This document shows, piece after piece, positions 17,967-26,453 of a stretch of 40,302 nt of DNA. The stretch is from Mycobacterium sp. (lineage in GTDB: Bacteria > Actinomycetota > Actinomycetes > Mycobacteriales > Mycobacteriaceae): positions 1 to 40,302 of the forward strand of contig JAOPVI010000363.1 of assembly GCA_025966225.1 (NCBI GenBank). Direction: 5' to 3'. Position numbers and translations under genes: made by a program. A model generated the notes under the pieces. That model worked only from the letters and a program-made list of their open reading frames with translations, had not been told where the DNA came from and did not search any database. Numbering within the stretch: position 1 is the first letter of the stretch; each line of letters begins with the position of its first letter.

Positions 17967-17993
17967 GACGAGACAGCGCTCGAAGGTGTGACA
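17967..17993 (-). promoter_or_regulatory. ECF41 (SigJ) promoter upstream of the CMD gene
   Basis: On the minus strand TGTCACA (17993-17987) is followed by 16 bases and CGTC (17970-17967). From memory this is the published ECF41 promoter consensus, -35 TGTCACA and -10 CGTC, with matching spacing. Eight bases separate CGTC from ATG 17958, so the transcript should begin at the start codon. Confidence 0.8.
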
Positions 17994-18121
17994 GCGCCGT
18001 TGTGCAGACGTAGTTCGCGCAGTTCTCCATCGTCAACGCCTGCGCAGGCGATACTGAGGCACCCACGTCTTGCCGCGCTGGCCGGGTACATCGGACGGAG
18101 AGAGGGAAGGGGAATGGCCGA

Positions 18122-19558
18122 ATGACAACTGCCATCGAAGATCCGCGCTCAGAGAAGGGGCTGGCGCGGGTCGCCCAGTCGTTGGCCAGTTGGACGGAGA
18201 AGTGGTTCCCGGACGCGTACGTCGTCGCCCTGGCAGGTGTCGTCCTCGTCTCCGTCGCCGCGCTGGCCAACGGGTCCTCGCCGCAGACGGTCGTGAACGC
18301 CTTCGGCGACGGCTTCTGGGATCTGGCCACATTCACCCTGCAGATGGCCATGGTGGTGCTGACCGGATACGTCGTCGCCACGAGCCCGCCGGTGGCCAAG
18401 CTGATCGATCGCCTCGCCACCGTGCCTCAAACGGCGAGGAGCGCGGTGAGTTTCGTTGCGTTCCTGTCCATGTCGGTCTCCTTCCTGAACTGGGGGCTCA
18501 GCCTGGTATTCGGTGGTCTGCTGGCCCGGGCGATCGCCCGTCGGACCGACCTGCGGGTGGACTATCGCGCGCTCGGCGCGGCGGCCTTCATGGGACTGGG
18601 CGCCGTGTGGGCCCTTGGCATGTCGTCCTCGGCCGCACAGCTGCAAGCCACCGCCAGCTCGCTGCCTTCGGAGTTGCTGAAGATCACCGGTGTGCTCGAC
18701 TTCGGCACCACGATCTTCACGTGGCAGTCCCTGCTCATGTGCGCGATCCTCATCGCGCTGACCGTGGTGATCGCTCATTTCTCCGCACCCAGGGGCGCCG
18801 CCATCAAGACCGCCGAGGACCTGGACGTGGACCTCGACGACCAGAACCAAGAGGCGCCGCCGCGCTCGCGGCCGGGAGAATGGCTCGAGTACAGTCGCGT
18901 CCTGCCCGTGCTGGCCGGCCTGATGACGTTGGGATGGTTGATTTCTCAGCTGTTCACCAAACCGGTTCTGTCGGTCGTCAGCAGCTTGAACGGATATCTG
19001 CTGGTCTTCCTGATCTTGGGGCTCGTGCTGCACGGGACCCCACGAAAGTTCCTGCAAGCCGTCGCCAGAGCCGTACCGGCTACCGGCGGCATCCTCGTCC
19101 AGTTTCCGTTGTACGCCGCCATGGCGGCGATCCTGACCAAGGCGGAAGGGCGGGGCGGCCAGACCGTTTCGGATCTACTCGCGGCGTTGCTCACGGACGT
19201 CGGCGGTGGAGCCTTCGCAGTCGTCGTCGCCCTCTATACCGTCGTGCTGGGTGTCTTCGTCCCATCCGGCGGCGGAAAGTGGTTGGTCGAGGCTCCCTAC
19301 GTCATGCAATCGGCCACGGATGTTCAGATGAACCTGGGCTGGACGGTGCAGATCTATAACGTGGCCGAAGCCCTGCCGAATCTGATCAATCCGTTCTTCA
19401 TGCTGCCGTTGCTGGCGGTGCTCGGGCTCAGAGCGCGCGATCTCGTCGGATTCACGTTCTTGCAGTTCATCTTTCACCTGCCGGTGGTCCTGGGGCTGGT
19501 GTGGCTGCTCGGTATGACATTCGACTTCGTCCCCCCGGTCATACCTCCTGCGCCGTAA
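18122..19558 (+). CDS. AtoE-family short-chain fatty acid transporter
   Basis: 478 residues, highly hydrophobic, with about a dozen membrane spans. It begins with a soluble stretch including LASWTEKWFPDAYVVAL, a conserved opening of the TIGR00366/AtoE family. Other family landmarks are FTLQMAMVVLTGYVVATSPP, SFLNWGLSLVFGGLLARAIARR, GAVWALGMSSSAAQL and FVPSGGGKWLVEAPYV. An acidic cytoplasmic loop (DLDVDLDDQNQE) lies in the middle. AtoE of E. coli takes up acetoacetate or other short acids, so import of a short-chain carboxylate is the likely job. GGAAGGGGAA upstream of ATG 18122 is a good ribosome site. It is divergent from the SigJ target gene and convergent with sdhB; no catabolic partner is next to it. 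Confidence 0.88.
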   Translation: MTTAIEDPRSEKGLARVAQSLASWTEKWFPDAYVVALAGVVLVSVAALANGSSPQTVVNAFGDGFWDLATFTLQMAMVVLTGYVVATSPPVAKLIDRLATVPQTARSAVSFVAFLSMSVSFLNWGLSLVFGGLLARAIARRTDLRVDYRALGAAAFMGLGAVWALGMSSSAAQLQATASSLPSELLKITGVLDFGTTIFTWQSLLMCAILIALTVVIAHFSAPRGAAIKTAEDLDVDLDDQNQEAPPRSRPGEWLEYSRVLPVLAGLMTLGWLISQLFTKPVLSVVSSLNGYLLVFLILGLVLHGTPRKFLQAVARAVPATGGILVQFPLYAAMAAILTKAEGRGGQTVSDLLAALLTDVGGGAFAVVVALYTVVLGVFVPSGGGKWLVEAPYVMQSATDVQMNLGWTVQIYNVAEALPNLINPFFMLPLLAVLGLRARDLVGFTFLQFIFHLPVVLGLVWLLGMTFDFVPPVIPPAP

Positions 19559-19632
19559 GCCCAGCACGCTCCAACGGCCGTCATCATTGTTGACGGGTGC
19601 GGAGCGCATGCCCTTGGCGACAGGGCCGCTGG

Positions 19633-20427
19633 TCAGCGGGCGAACAACAGCGCGCGCTTGACCTCTTGGATCGCCTTGGTCACCTGGATGCCGCGCGGAC
19701 AGGCCTCGGTGCAGTTGAACGTCGTCCGGCAGCGCCACACGCCGTCCACCTCGTTGAGGATGTCGAGCCGCTCGGCGGCCCCCTCGTCACGGCTGTCGAA
19801 GATGAACCGGTGCGCGTTGACGATCGCTGCGGGCCCGAAGTATGAACCCTCGTTCCAGAACACCGGGCAACTCGTCGTGCAGCAGGCGCACAGGATGCAC
19901 TTGGTGGTGTCGTCGTAGCGGGCGCGGTCGGTCTGGCTCTGAATGCGTTCCTTGGTGGGCGGGTTTCCGCTGGTCATCAGGAACGGCTTCACCGCGCGGA
20001 ACGCGTCGAAGAACGGTTCCATGTCGACGACGAGGTCCTTCTCCACCGGCAGCCCGCGGATCGGCTCGATCGTGATGGTCAGTGGCTTTTGGGCTTTGCC
20101 CGGCTTGGTCTTCGGCAGCAGATCGCGCATCAGCACCTTGCAGGCCAACCGGTTGACGCCGTTGATGCGCATGGCGTCCGATCCGCACACGCCGTGTGCG
20201 CACGACCGCCGGAACGTCAACGTGCCGTCGAGGTACCACTTCACGTAGTGCAGCAGATTCAGTAGCCGGTCGCTGGGCAGGCACGGAACCCGAAAGCTTT
20301 CGAAGCCAGCGGAATCCGGGTGCTCTGGATTGAACCGGGCGATCTTCATCGTCACCATCACCGCGCCGTCGGGCACCGGGGGCAGCGGCGGGTCGTTGGT
20401 CTCCGGCTTGTCGACGATGGTCGTCAT
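19633..20427 (-). CDS. sdhB: Succinate dehydrogenase iron-sulfur subunit
   Basis: 264 residues, last gene of the sdhCDAB operon. It carries electrons from the flavin of SdhA to quinone at the membrane anchor. The N-terminal 2Fe-2S domain has the CAHGVCGSD...LAC set, with the usual Asp at the third position. The C-terminal ferredoxin domain has CILCACCTTSCP and CRTTFNCTEACPRGI, supplying the 4Fe-4S and 3Fe-4S clusters. The start ATG 20427 lies 3 bases after the sdhA stop. The length is slightly above the usual 230-250 because of an N-terminal extension with a proline-rich stretch (NDPPLPPVPDG). Confidence 0.96.
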   Translation of the reverse strand: MTTIVDKPETNDPPLPPVPDGAVMVTMKIARFNPEHPDSAGFESFRVPCLPSDRLLNLLHYVKWYLDGTLTFRRSCAHGVCGSDAMRINGVNRLACKVLMRDLLPKTKPGKAQKPLTITIEPIRGLPVEKDLVVDMEPFFDAFRAVKPFLMTSGNPPTKERIQSQTDRARYDDTTKCILCACCTTSCPVFWNEGSYFGPAAIVNAHRFIFDSRDEGAAERLDILNEVDGVWRCRTTFNCTEACPRGIQVTKAIQEVKRALLFAR

Positions 20428-20430
20428 CAG

Positions 20431-22185
20431 TCAGTACTTCCGTTCCATCGGCTCATACCGGGTCTGGACGACGGGCTTGTAGTCCAGCCGGATGTCGCTC
20501 AGCAGGTCATCACCTTGCTTGTAGGCCATGGTGTGGCGCATGTAGTTGGTGTCGTCGCGGTTCGGGTAGTCCTCGCGGGCGTGCCCGCCGCGGGACTCCT
20601 TGCGGTTGAGCGCGCCGACGACGGTGACCTCGGCCAACTCCAGCAGGAAGCCGAGCTCGATGGCTTCCAGCAGATCGCTGTTGTAGCGCTTGCCCTTGTC
20701 GTGCACCGTGATTCGGGCGTAGCGCTCCTTGAGGGCGTGAATGTCGGTGAGTGCCTGCTTGAGGGTCTCTTCGGTGCGGAACACCGCGGCGTTGTTGTCC
20801 ATCGACTGCTGCAGCGCGCCGCGGATGTCGGCCACCCGCTCGTTGCCGTGTTCGGAGAGGATGTCGCCGACCCACCCGGTCACCATCGCGGCGGGCTCGG
20901 CGGGCAGGTCGATGAAGTCATGTCCCATTGCGTAATTCGCTGCGGCGATGCCAGCGCGGCGGCCGAAGACGTTGATGTCGAGCAGCGAATTGGTGCCAAG
21001 CCGGTTGGCGCCGTGCACCGAAACGCACGCGCACTCGCCCGCGGCGTAGAGGCCTGGGACGACGGCGTTGTTGTCGCGTAGCACCTGACCGTGAATGGTG
21101 GTCGGGATGCCGCCCATCACGTAGTGGCACGTCGGGTACACCGGCACCAGTTCGGTGACCGGGTCGACGCCAAGGTAGGTGCGGGCGAACTCGGTGATGT
21201 CGGGCAACTTGGCCTCGAGCACGTCGGCGCCAAGGTGGCGCACGTCGATGTAGACGTAGTCCTTGTTGGGCCCGGCCCCGCGACCCTCGAGCACCTCGAG
21301 CACCATTGACCGGGCCACGATGTCGCGCGGTGCCAGGTCGACGATCGTCGGCGCGTAGCGCTCCATGAACCGCTCGCCGTCGGCGTTCAGCAGGCGGCCG
21401 CCCTCGCCGCGGACCGCCTCCGAGATGAGGATGCCCAGCCCGGCCAGTCCGGTTGGGTGGAACTGGTGGAACTCCATGTCCTCCAAGGGAAGTCCCTTGC
21501 GGAACACGATTCCGAGTCCGTCACCGGTGAGCGTGTGCGCGTTGGAGGTGGTCTTGTACATCCGACCCGAACCACCGGTGGCGAACACGATCGCCTTCGC
21601 ATGGAAGACGTGGACGTCACCGCTGGCCAGTTCGTAGGCGACCACGCCCGTCGCCACCGGGCCGCCGGGGGTGTCCGAGAGCACCAGGTCCAACGCGTAG
21701 AACTCGTTGAAGAACTCGACGTCGTGCTTTACGCAGTTCTGATAGAGCGTCTGCAGGATCATGTGGCCGGTGCGGTCCGCGGCGTAGCAGGCCCGGCGCA
21801 CGGGGGCCTTGCCGTGATCGCGGGTGTGGCCGCCGAACCGGCGCTGGTCGATGCGGCCCTCGGGGGTGCGGTTGAACGGCATCCCCATCTTCTCGATGTC
21901 GAGCACCGCGGCGCTGGCGTCGCGGCACAGGATCTCGCCGGCGGCCGGGGCGGCGAGGTAGGCGCCGCCCTTGACGGTGTCGAAGGTGTGCCATTCCCAG
22001 TTGTCGTCCTCGACGTTGGCCAGTGCGGCGCACATGCCGCCCTGGGCCGCCCCGGTGTGGCTGCGCGTCGGGTACAGCTTGGTCAGCACGGCGGTGCGCA
22101 CCCGCGGCCCGGACTCGACTGCGGCCCGCATGCCTGCGCCGCCTGCGCCGACGATGACCACGTCGTAGCGATGTTCAATCAACAT
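20431..22185 (-). CDS. sdhA: Succinate dehydrogenase flavoprotein subunit
   Basis: 584 residues, full family length. The FAD Rossmann motif VIVGAGGAGMRAA is near the start. TRSHTGAAQGG holds the histidine that binds FAD covalently. The substrate and active-site regions FHQFHPTGL, RFGGHTRDHGK and HGANRLGTNSLLD are intact, as is the capping segment YMHRHTM-like RDDTNYMRHTMAYK near the C-terminus. It oxidises succinate to fumarate on the cytoplasmic side of the membrane complex. The gene lies 22 bases downstream of sdhD and 3 bases before sdhB. It corresponds to Rv3318 in M. tuberculosis. Confidence 0.97.
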   Translation of the reverse strand: MLIEHRYDVVIVGAGGAGMRAAVESGPRVRTAVLTKLYPTRSHTGAAQGGMCAALANVEDDNWEWHTFDTVKGGAYLAAPAAGEILCRDASAAVLDIEKMGMPFNRTPEGRIDQRRFGGHTRDHGKAPVRRACYAADRTGHMILQTLYQNCVKHDVEFFNEFYALDLVLSDTPGGPVATGVVAYELASGDVHVFHAKAIVFATGGSGRMYKTTSNAHTLTGDGLGIVFRKGLPLEDMEFHQFHPTGLAGLGILISEAVRGEGGRLLNADGERFMERYAPTIVDLAPRDIVARSMVLEVLEGRGAGPNKDYVYIDVRHLGADVLEAKLPDITEFARTYLGVDPVTELVPVYPTCHYVMGGIPTTIHGQVLRDNNAVVPGLYAAGECACVSVHGANRLGTNSLLDINVFGRRAGIAAANYAMGHDFIDLPAEPAAMVTGWVGDILSEHGNERVADIRGALQQSMDNNAAVFRTEETLKQALTDIHALKERYARITVHDKGKRYNSDLLEAIELGFLLELAEVTVVGALNRKESRGGHAREDYPNRDDTNYMRHTMAYKQGDDLLSDIRLDYKPVVQTRYEPMERKY

Positions 22186-22207
22186 GGCTCAGCATTCCTC
22201 TTGGACC

Positions 22208-22720
22208 TCATGAGATGTTCGCATTGAACGTCAACAACACGTACGTGCCCAGTACCAGCGTGAAGATCATCGACAACGCCAACAGGGTGTTCAGCCAAAA
22301 CTTCGTGGAATCCTTGCGCGTGTAGTCGGCGATGATCGTGCGCATGCCGTTGCCGCCGTGCAGCTGCGCGAGCCACAGCAGCAGCAGGTCCCACGTCTGC
22401 CAGAACGGCGACGACCACCGCTGCGCGACGTAGTTGAAGTCGATGCGGTACACGCCGTTCTGCCACATCAGCATGATGAAGAGGTGGCCGAGGGCCAGGA
22501 ATATCAGCACGATCCCGGAGAACCGCATGAATAGCCACGTGTACTTCTCGAAGTTCGGCATGCCGCCGCGGTGTCGTGGCGCGCGGGGGTTGTCCAGGCC
22601 TGCGGGGCGGTCGTAGTTCCGCTGCATGACGGGCGCGGGGCCGCCACGCTCGCTGATGTGGTCGTAGGGGTTCTTCCGCCCTTCCCGGGTCGCTGCGCTC
22701 CTGCCCTCCGAACGGCTCAC
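22208..22720 (-). CDS. sdhD: Succinate dehydrogenase membrane anchor subunit SdhD
   Basis: 170 residues from GTG 22720, which overlaps the sdhC stop as GTGA; ATG 22627 would give 139 residues. Three membrane spans are seen: WLFMRFSGIVLIFLALGHLFIMLM, WDLLLLWLAQLHGGNGMRTI and FWLNTLLALSMIFTLVLGTYVLL. The segments MRFSGIVLIFLALGHLF and YRIDFNYVAQRWSSPFWQTWDLLLLW match mycobacterial SdhD as I recall it. Together with SdhC it anchors the complex, binds heme and provides the quinone site. The N-terminal 50 residues before MPNFEKYTW are hydrophilic, arginine-rich and of uncertain reality. Confidence 0.93.
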   Translation of the reverse strand: MSRSEGRSAATREGRKNPYDHISERGGPAPVMQRNYDRPAGLDNPRAPRHRGGMPNFEKYTWLFMRFSGIVLIFLALGHLFIMLMWQNGVYRIDFNYVAQRWSSPFWQTWDLLLLWLAQLHGGNGMRTIIADYTRKDSTKFWLNTLLALSMIFTLVLGTYVLLTFNANIS

Positions 22721-23130
22721 AGGAACTGCTCCCACATGTGCATGGCGAGCACTCCGAGGGCGGCGATGAAAACGGCGATCCAGACGCCGAGCACCACCCA
22801 GAGCATCTGGCGCTGATACTTCGGACCGTGCTGCCAGAAGTCGATGAGGATGACCCGGACGCCGTTGAGTGCGTGGTAGAGCACCGCGACCACCAGGCCC
22901 ATCTCCATGAGGCCGACGATCGGCGTCTTGTACGTGTCGATGACCTCGTTGTAGGCCTCGGGGCTCACCCGAACCAGGGCGGTGTCGAGCACGTGGACGA
23001 ACAAGAAGAAGAAGATGGTGGCGCCGGTGATGCGATGCAGCACCCATGACCACATGCCCGGATCGCCGCGGTAGAGGGTGCGGCGACGTCGCGGAGCCGG
23101 TATGTCGGAAGTGACAGTCGTGTCCGTCAT
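22717..23130 (-). CDS. sdhC: Succinate dehydrogenase cytochrome b556 subunit SdhC
   Basis: 137 residues from ATG 23130 (MTDTTVTSDIPAP). Family features are RTLYRGDPGMWSWVLHRITGATIFFFLFVHVLDTALV, with the S-x-x-H-R-I-T-G quinone/heme segment, then VVAVLYHALNGVRVILIDFW with the heme-ligand histidine, and a third span LWVVLGVWIAVFIAALGVLAMHM. It is the first gene of sdhCDAB. The promoter must lie in the 239-base divergent gap shared with cdd, which contains an iron-box-like palindrome about 157 bases upstream of the start. Confidence 0.95.
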   Translation of the reverse strand: MTDTTVTSDIPAPRRRRTLYRGDPGMWSWVLHRITGATIFFFLFVHVLDTALVRVSPEAYNEVIDTYKTPIVGLMEMGLVVAVLYHALNGVRVILIDFWQHGPKYQRQMLWVVLGVWIAVFIAALGVLAMHMWEQFL

Positions 23131-23286
23131 GTCTCGGCCATTTCCGAGCCGCTCATACTCGACCTCCAACGTCATCGGTGGACGCGCGGGCTCGGCCCAT
23201 AACCCGAACCTGCGGGCGACTCTAATCCCAAATGTGGCACGCAAAGAACTAGCGTGGAGCCATTCGCGGAGGAAACATCGCGAAAG

Positions 23287-23305
23287 TTAGGTTTGCCTAG
23301 CTAAG
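23287..23305. promoter_or_regulatory. IdeR/DtxR-like iron box between sdhC and cdd
   Basis: TTAGGTTTGCCTAGCTAAG matches about 14 of 19 positions of the IdeR consensus TTAGGTTAGSCTAACCTAA, with the first seven bases perfect. It lies 157 bases before sdhC and 65 bases before cdd. It could let iron status control the iron-rich Sdh complex. The match is good in one half-site and weaker in the other, so function is inferred. Confidence 0.5.
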
Positions 23306-23369
23306 GACGTGGCCACGAAACGAGGGCTTCGGAATGCATTCAGAATCTGGGCGGCGAGGCTGAGCTGAC

Positions 23370-23774
23370 GTGGATGTCGACTGGAAACTTTTGCGGGACA
23401 AGGCAATCGAAGTCTCCGCTCGCGCTCACGCGCCATATTCGGGGTTCCCCGTCGGGGCCGCCGCACTCGTCGACGACGGGCGGATCGTCGTCGGCTGCAA
23501 TGTGGAGAATGTCTCATATGGCCTGGGTCTCTGTGCCGAATGCGCCGTGGCCTGCGCCCTACATTCGGGTGGGGGTGGGCGACTGCTCGCGCTGACGTGT
23601 GTGGACGGGTCCGGTCGCCTGCTCATGCCGTGCGGCAGGTGCCGCCAGGTGCTACTCGAGCACGGTGGACCGGAGCTGCTCATCGCCCATCCGTCGGGGC
23701 CAAGGCCGCTTGGCGACCTGCTGCCCGACGCCTTCGGGCCGGACGACCTGGCTCGGGAAGATCAAAGCCGGTGA
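23370..23774 (+). CDS. cdd: Cytidine deaminase
   Basis: 134 residues from GTG 23370. This small homotetrameric zinc enzyme deaminates cytidine and deoxycytidine to uridine forms. The zinc and proton-shuttle motif C55-A-E57 is in GLCAECAVA, and the other ligands are C88 and C91 in MPCGRCRQ. The substrate segment SGFPVGAAALVDDG and GCNVENVSYG are intact. It opens a salvage operon: its stop overlaps the deoA start as GTGA. The operon is divergent from sdhCDAB, as in M. tuberculosis Rv3315c-Rv3316. Confidence 0.96.
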   Translation: MDVDWKLLRDKAIEVSARAHAPYSGFPVGAAALVDDGRIVVGCNVENVSYGLGLCAECAVACALHSGGGGRLLALTCVDGSGRLLMPCGRCRQVLLEHGGPELLIAHPSGPRPLGDLLPDAFGPDDLAREDQSR

Positions 23775-25096
23775 CGCAGTTCACATTCGACGCGCGTGCC
23801 GCATTGTCGCAGCTCGATGCTCCGTCGGTCATCAGGACCAAGCGTGACGGTGGGGTGCTCTCGGATGCCGCCATCGACTGGGTGATCGACGGGTACACCC
23901 ACGGGCGCGTGCACGACGAGCAGATGTCCGCGCTGCTGATGGCGATTTTCCTGCGCGGGATGAATTCGGCCGAGCTCGCCCGGTGGACGCTGGCGATGAT
24001 CGCGTCCGGAGAGCGGTTCGACTTCGGCGACCTTCGGCGGGACGGCAAGCCGCTGGCGTTGGTGGACAAACACTCCACCGGCGGTGTCGGCGACAAGATC
24101 ACCATTCCGTTGGTCCCGGTCGTAATGGCGTGCGGCGCCGCGGTGCCTCAAGCTGCGGGCCGCGGGCTTGGCCACACCGGGGGCACGCTCGACAAGCTGG
24201 AAGCCATCTCCGGGTTCACCGCCGAACTGTCGAAAGCGCAAATCCGCCAACAACTCCAAGACATCGGTGCGGCGATCTTCGCCGCGGGCGACTTGGCGCC
24301 TGCGGACCGCAAGATCTACGCGCTGCGCGACGTCACCGCAACCACCGAGTCGTTGCCGCTGATCGCCAGCTCGATAATGAGCAAGAAGCTCGCCGAGGGT
24401 GCCAACGCGCTGGTGCTCGATACCAAGGTGGGCCGCGGCGCGTTCCTCAAGACTGAAGCGGAGTCACGTGAGCTGGCGCGCACCATGGTCGACCTCGGGA
24501 ACGCCTACGGGGTTCCGACGCGGGCGCTGCTGACCAACATGGACGTGCCGCTCGGCCGGGCCGTCGGCAACGCAGTCGAGGTCGCCGAGTCGGTGGACGT
24601 GTTGGCAGGCGGTGGACCCGAGGACGTCGTGGAACTGACGCTGGCGCTGGCTCGGGAAATGCTCGACGCGGCGGGCCTCGATGGCATCGACCCCGCGGTG
24701 ACCCTGACTGACGGGTCGGCCATGGACTGCTTCCGCGCGCTGGTCGCCGCGCAGGGTGGAGACCTGACGCAACCGCTGCCGATCGGCGCGCAGTCCGAGA
24801 CGGTGGTCGCCTCGCACGGTGGCACGATGGGCGACCTCGACGCGATGGCGGTGGGACTGGCGGTATGGCGGCTCGGGGCCGGCCGCGCAGCGGCCGGTCA
24901 TCAGGTGCAGTTCGGTGCCGGGCTACACATTCACCGCAGGCCGGGCGAACCCGTCACCGCGGGACAGTCGTTGTTCACCCTGTACACGGATACTCCGGAG
25001 CGGTTCAGCGCCGCGATGGCCGAACTCGACGGCGGATGGACCGTCGGCGATCCCGTTCCCGAGCGCCCCCTGATCATCGATCGGATCATTTCATGA
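23771..25096 (+). CDS. deoA: Thymidine phosphorylase
   Basis: 441 residues from GTG 23771, overlapping the cdd stop by 4 bases. It splits thymidine or deoxyuridine with phosphate to base and deoxyribose 1-phosphate. The family signature [45 protein letters not shown] (about 98-142) is intact, as are [28 protein letters not shown] and the C-terminal barrel segment [26 protein letters not shown]. The product of cdd, deoxyuridine, is a substrate, which explains the pairing. Its stop overlaps the add start as ATGA. Confidence 0.96.
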   Translation: MTQFTFDARAALSQLDAPSVIRTKRDGGVLSDAAIDWVIDGYTHGRVHDEQMSALLMAIFLRGMNSAELARWTLAMIASGERFDFGDLRRDGKPLALVDKHSTGGVGDKITIPLVPVVMACGAAVPQAAGRGLGHTGGTLDKLEAISGFTAELSKAQIRQQLQDIGAAIFAAGDLAPADRKIYALRDVTATTESLPLIASSIMSKKLAEGANALVLDTKVGRGAFLKTEAESRELARTMVDLGNAYGVPTRALLTNMDVPLGRAVGNAVEVAESVDVLAGGGPEDVVELTLALAREMLDAAGLDGIDPAVTLTDGSAMDCFRALVAAQGGDLTQPLPIGAQSETVVASHGGTMGDLDAMAVGLAVWRLGAGRAAAGHQVQFGAGLHIHRRPGEPVTAGQSLFTLYTDTPERFSAAMAELDGGWTVGDPVPERPLIIDRIIS

Positions 25097-26181
25097 CGAC
25101 ACCGTTGACTCTCGAAAACATTCGACGTGCACCCAAGGCGCTCCTGCATGACCATCTCGACGGCGGACTGCGTCCGGCCACGGTCGTGGAATTGGCCGCC
25201 GAAACCGGGTACGACGAGCTACCCGCGACCGACGTCGAGGAGCTTGCGGCGTTCTTCCGTACTGCGGCGCACAGTGGATCCTTGGTGCGCTACCTCGAGC
25301 CGTTCGCCCACACCGTCGGCGTCATGCAGACCCCGGAAGCGTTGCACCGGGTGGCGTTCGAGTGCGTGGAGGACCTGGCCGCAGACTCGGTCGTCTACGC
25401 CGAGGTCCGGTTCGCTCCCGAACTGCACATCGACCGCGGGCTCTCCCTCGACGCGGTCGTCGACGCGGTGCTGGCCGGATTCGCCGACGGGGAGCAGGCC
25501 GCCGCCGCGGCAGGCCGGGCCATCACCGTGCGCTGCCTGGTCACGGCGATGCGTCACGCCGCCCGGTCGAGAGAGATCGCCGAACTGGCCATCCGCTTCC
25601 GCGACAAGGGCGTCGTCGGCTTCGACATCGCAGGCGCCGAGGCCGGATATCCTCCCACGCGGCTTCTGGATGCCTTCGAATACATGCGGAACAACAACGC
25701 CCGCTTCACCATTCACGCTGGCGAGGCGTTCGGGCTGCCCTCGATCCACGAAGCCATCGCGTTCTGCGGCGCCGACCGGCTGGGCCACGGCGTGCGGATC
25801 GTCGACGACATCGAGGTCCATGGCGAGTACGACGCGACGTTGGGTCGGTTGGCATCGATCTTGCGGGACAAGCGGATTCCGCTGGAGCTGTGTCCCAGCT
25901 CCAATGTTCAGACCGGGGCCGTCGCCAGCCTCGCAGAGCACCCCTTCGCCCTCCTGGCCAGGCTCCGATTCCGGGTGACGGTCAACACCGACAACCGGTT
26001 GATGAGCGACACCACGATGAGCCAGGAAATGCTGCGGCTGGTCGAAGCGTTCGGTTACGGCTGGAGCGACCTGGAGCGGTTCACGATCAATGCGATGAAG
26101 TCGTCGTTCATCCCGTTCCGTGAGCGCCTGGCGCTGATCGACGACGTGATCAAGCCGCGCTACGCGGTGCTGATCGGCTGA
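25093..26181 (+). CDS. add: Adenosine deaminase
   Basis: 362 residues from ATG 25093. It is a zinc TIM-barrel enzyme that converts adenosine to inosine. The zinc-binding [10 protein letters not shown] (H-x-H) is near residues 19-28, HAGEAFG supplies the third histidine and catalytic glutamate, LGHGVRI carries another catalytic histidine, and [10 protein letters not shown] carries the zinc-bound Asp pair. The substrate-site segment [12 protein letters not shown] is present. Third gene of the coupled cdd-deoA-add salvage operon, corresponding to Rv3313c. Two inverted palindromic repeats follow within 220 bases and separate it from the convergent hydrolase. Confidence 0.96.
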   Translation: MTTPLTLENIRRAPKALLHDHLDGGLRPATVVELAAETGYDELPATDVEELAAFFRTAAHSGSLVRYLEPFAHTVGVMQTPEALHRVAFECVEDLAADSVVYAEVRFAPELHIDRGLSLDAVVDAVLAGFADGEQAAAAAGRAITVRCLVTAMRHAARSREIAELAIRFRDKGVVGFDIAGAEAGYPPTRLLDAFEYMRNNNARFTIHAGEAFGLPSIHEAIAFCGADRLGHGVRIVDDIEVHGEYDATLGRLASILRDKRIPLELCPSSNVQTGAVASLAEHPFALLARLRFRVTVNTDNRLMSDTTMSQEMLRLVEAFGYGWSDLERFTINAMKSSFIPFRERLALIDDVIKPRYAVLIG

Positions 26182-26193
26182 ACGCCCCGCCCC

Positions 26194-26262
26194 CCTTCCC
26201 GCGAGCGTGCGTGTCGGTACGGCGACACGCCGCATTTTCTGACAGTTTGCGCGCGCTCGCGG
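26194..26262. repeat. Short palindromic intergenic repeat, copy 1
   Basis: About 69 bases, bounded by CCCGCGAGCGTGCG on the left and CGCGCGCTCGCGG on the right, which are near-inverted repeats of each other, with a core CGACACGCCG. It can fold on itself. An inverted second copy lies at 26384-26453. It starts about 12 bases after the add stop and may act as a terminator; it looks like a dispersed REP-like element. Confidence 0.6.
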
Positions 26263-26383
26263 CGATGCCGCAGCTGCCGGAGCACAGCCGTCAACCCTGG
26301 TCCGATCGGAAGGTCCGACGCGACTTGTCCGATTCGCCCAGGCACTGTCTGGGCAATGGCCGCGCAGTCATCGACGTCGTCGG

Positions 26384-26453
26384 CCGCGAGCGTGCGCGAA
26401 ATGCCAAGAACCACGGCGTGTCCCTGTACCAACACGCACGCTCGCGGGAAGGG
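26384..26453. repeat. Short palindromic intergenic repeat, copy 2 (inverted)
   Basis: About 70 bases, running from CCGCGAGCGTGCGCG to CGCACGCTCGCGGGAAGGG. Its reverse complement lines up with copy 1 over the full length: shared CCCTTCCCGCGAGCGTGCG, then GGTAC, then GACACGCCG, then the terminal CGCTCGCGG. It ends directly at the stop codon of the hydrolase gene at 26454. The 120 bases between the copies hold nothing recognisable. Confidence 0.6.

Noticed and set aside
23107..23117. GTGACA-like sequence near the sdhC start as a second SigJ promoter
   Set aside because: It lies inside the sdhC reading frame, its last -35 base differs from TGTCACA, and there is no CGTC at 16 bases.
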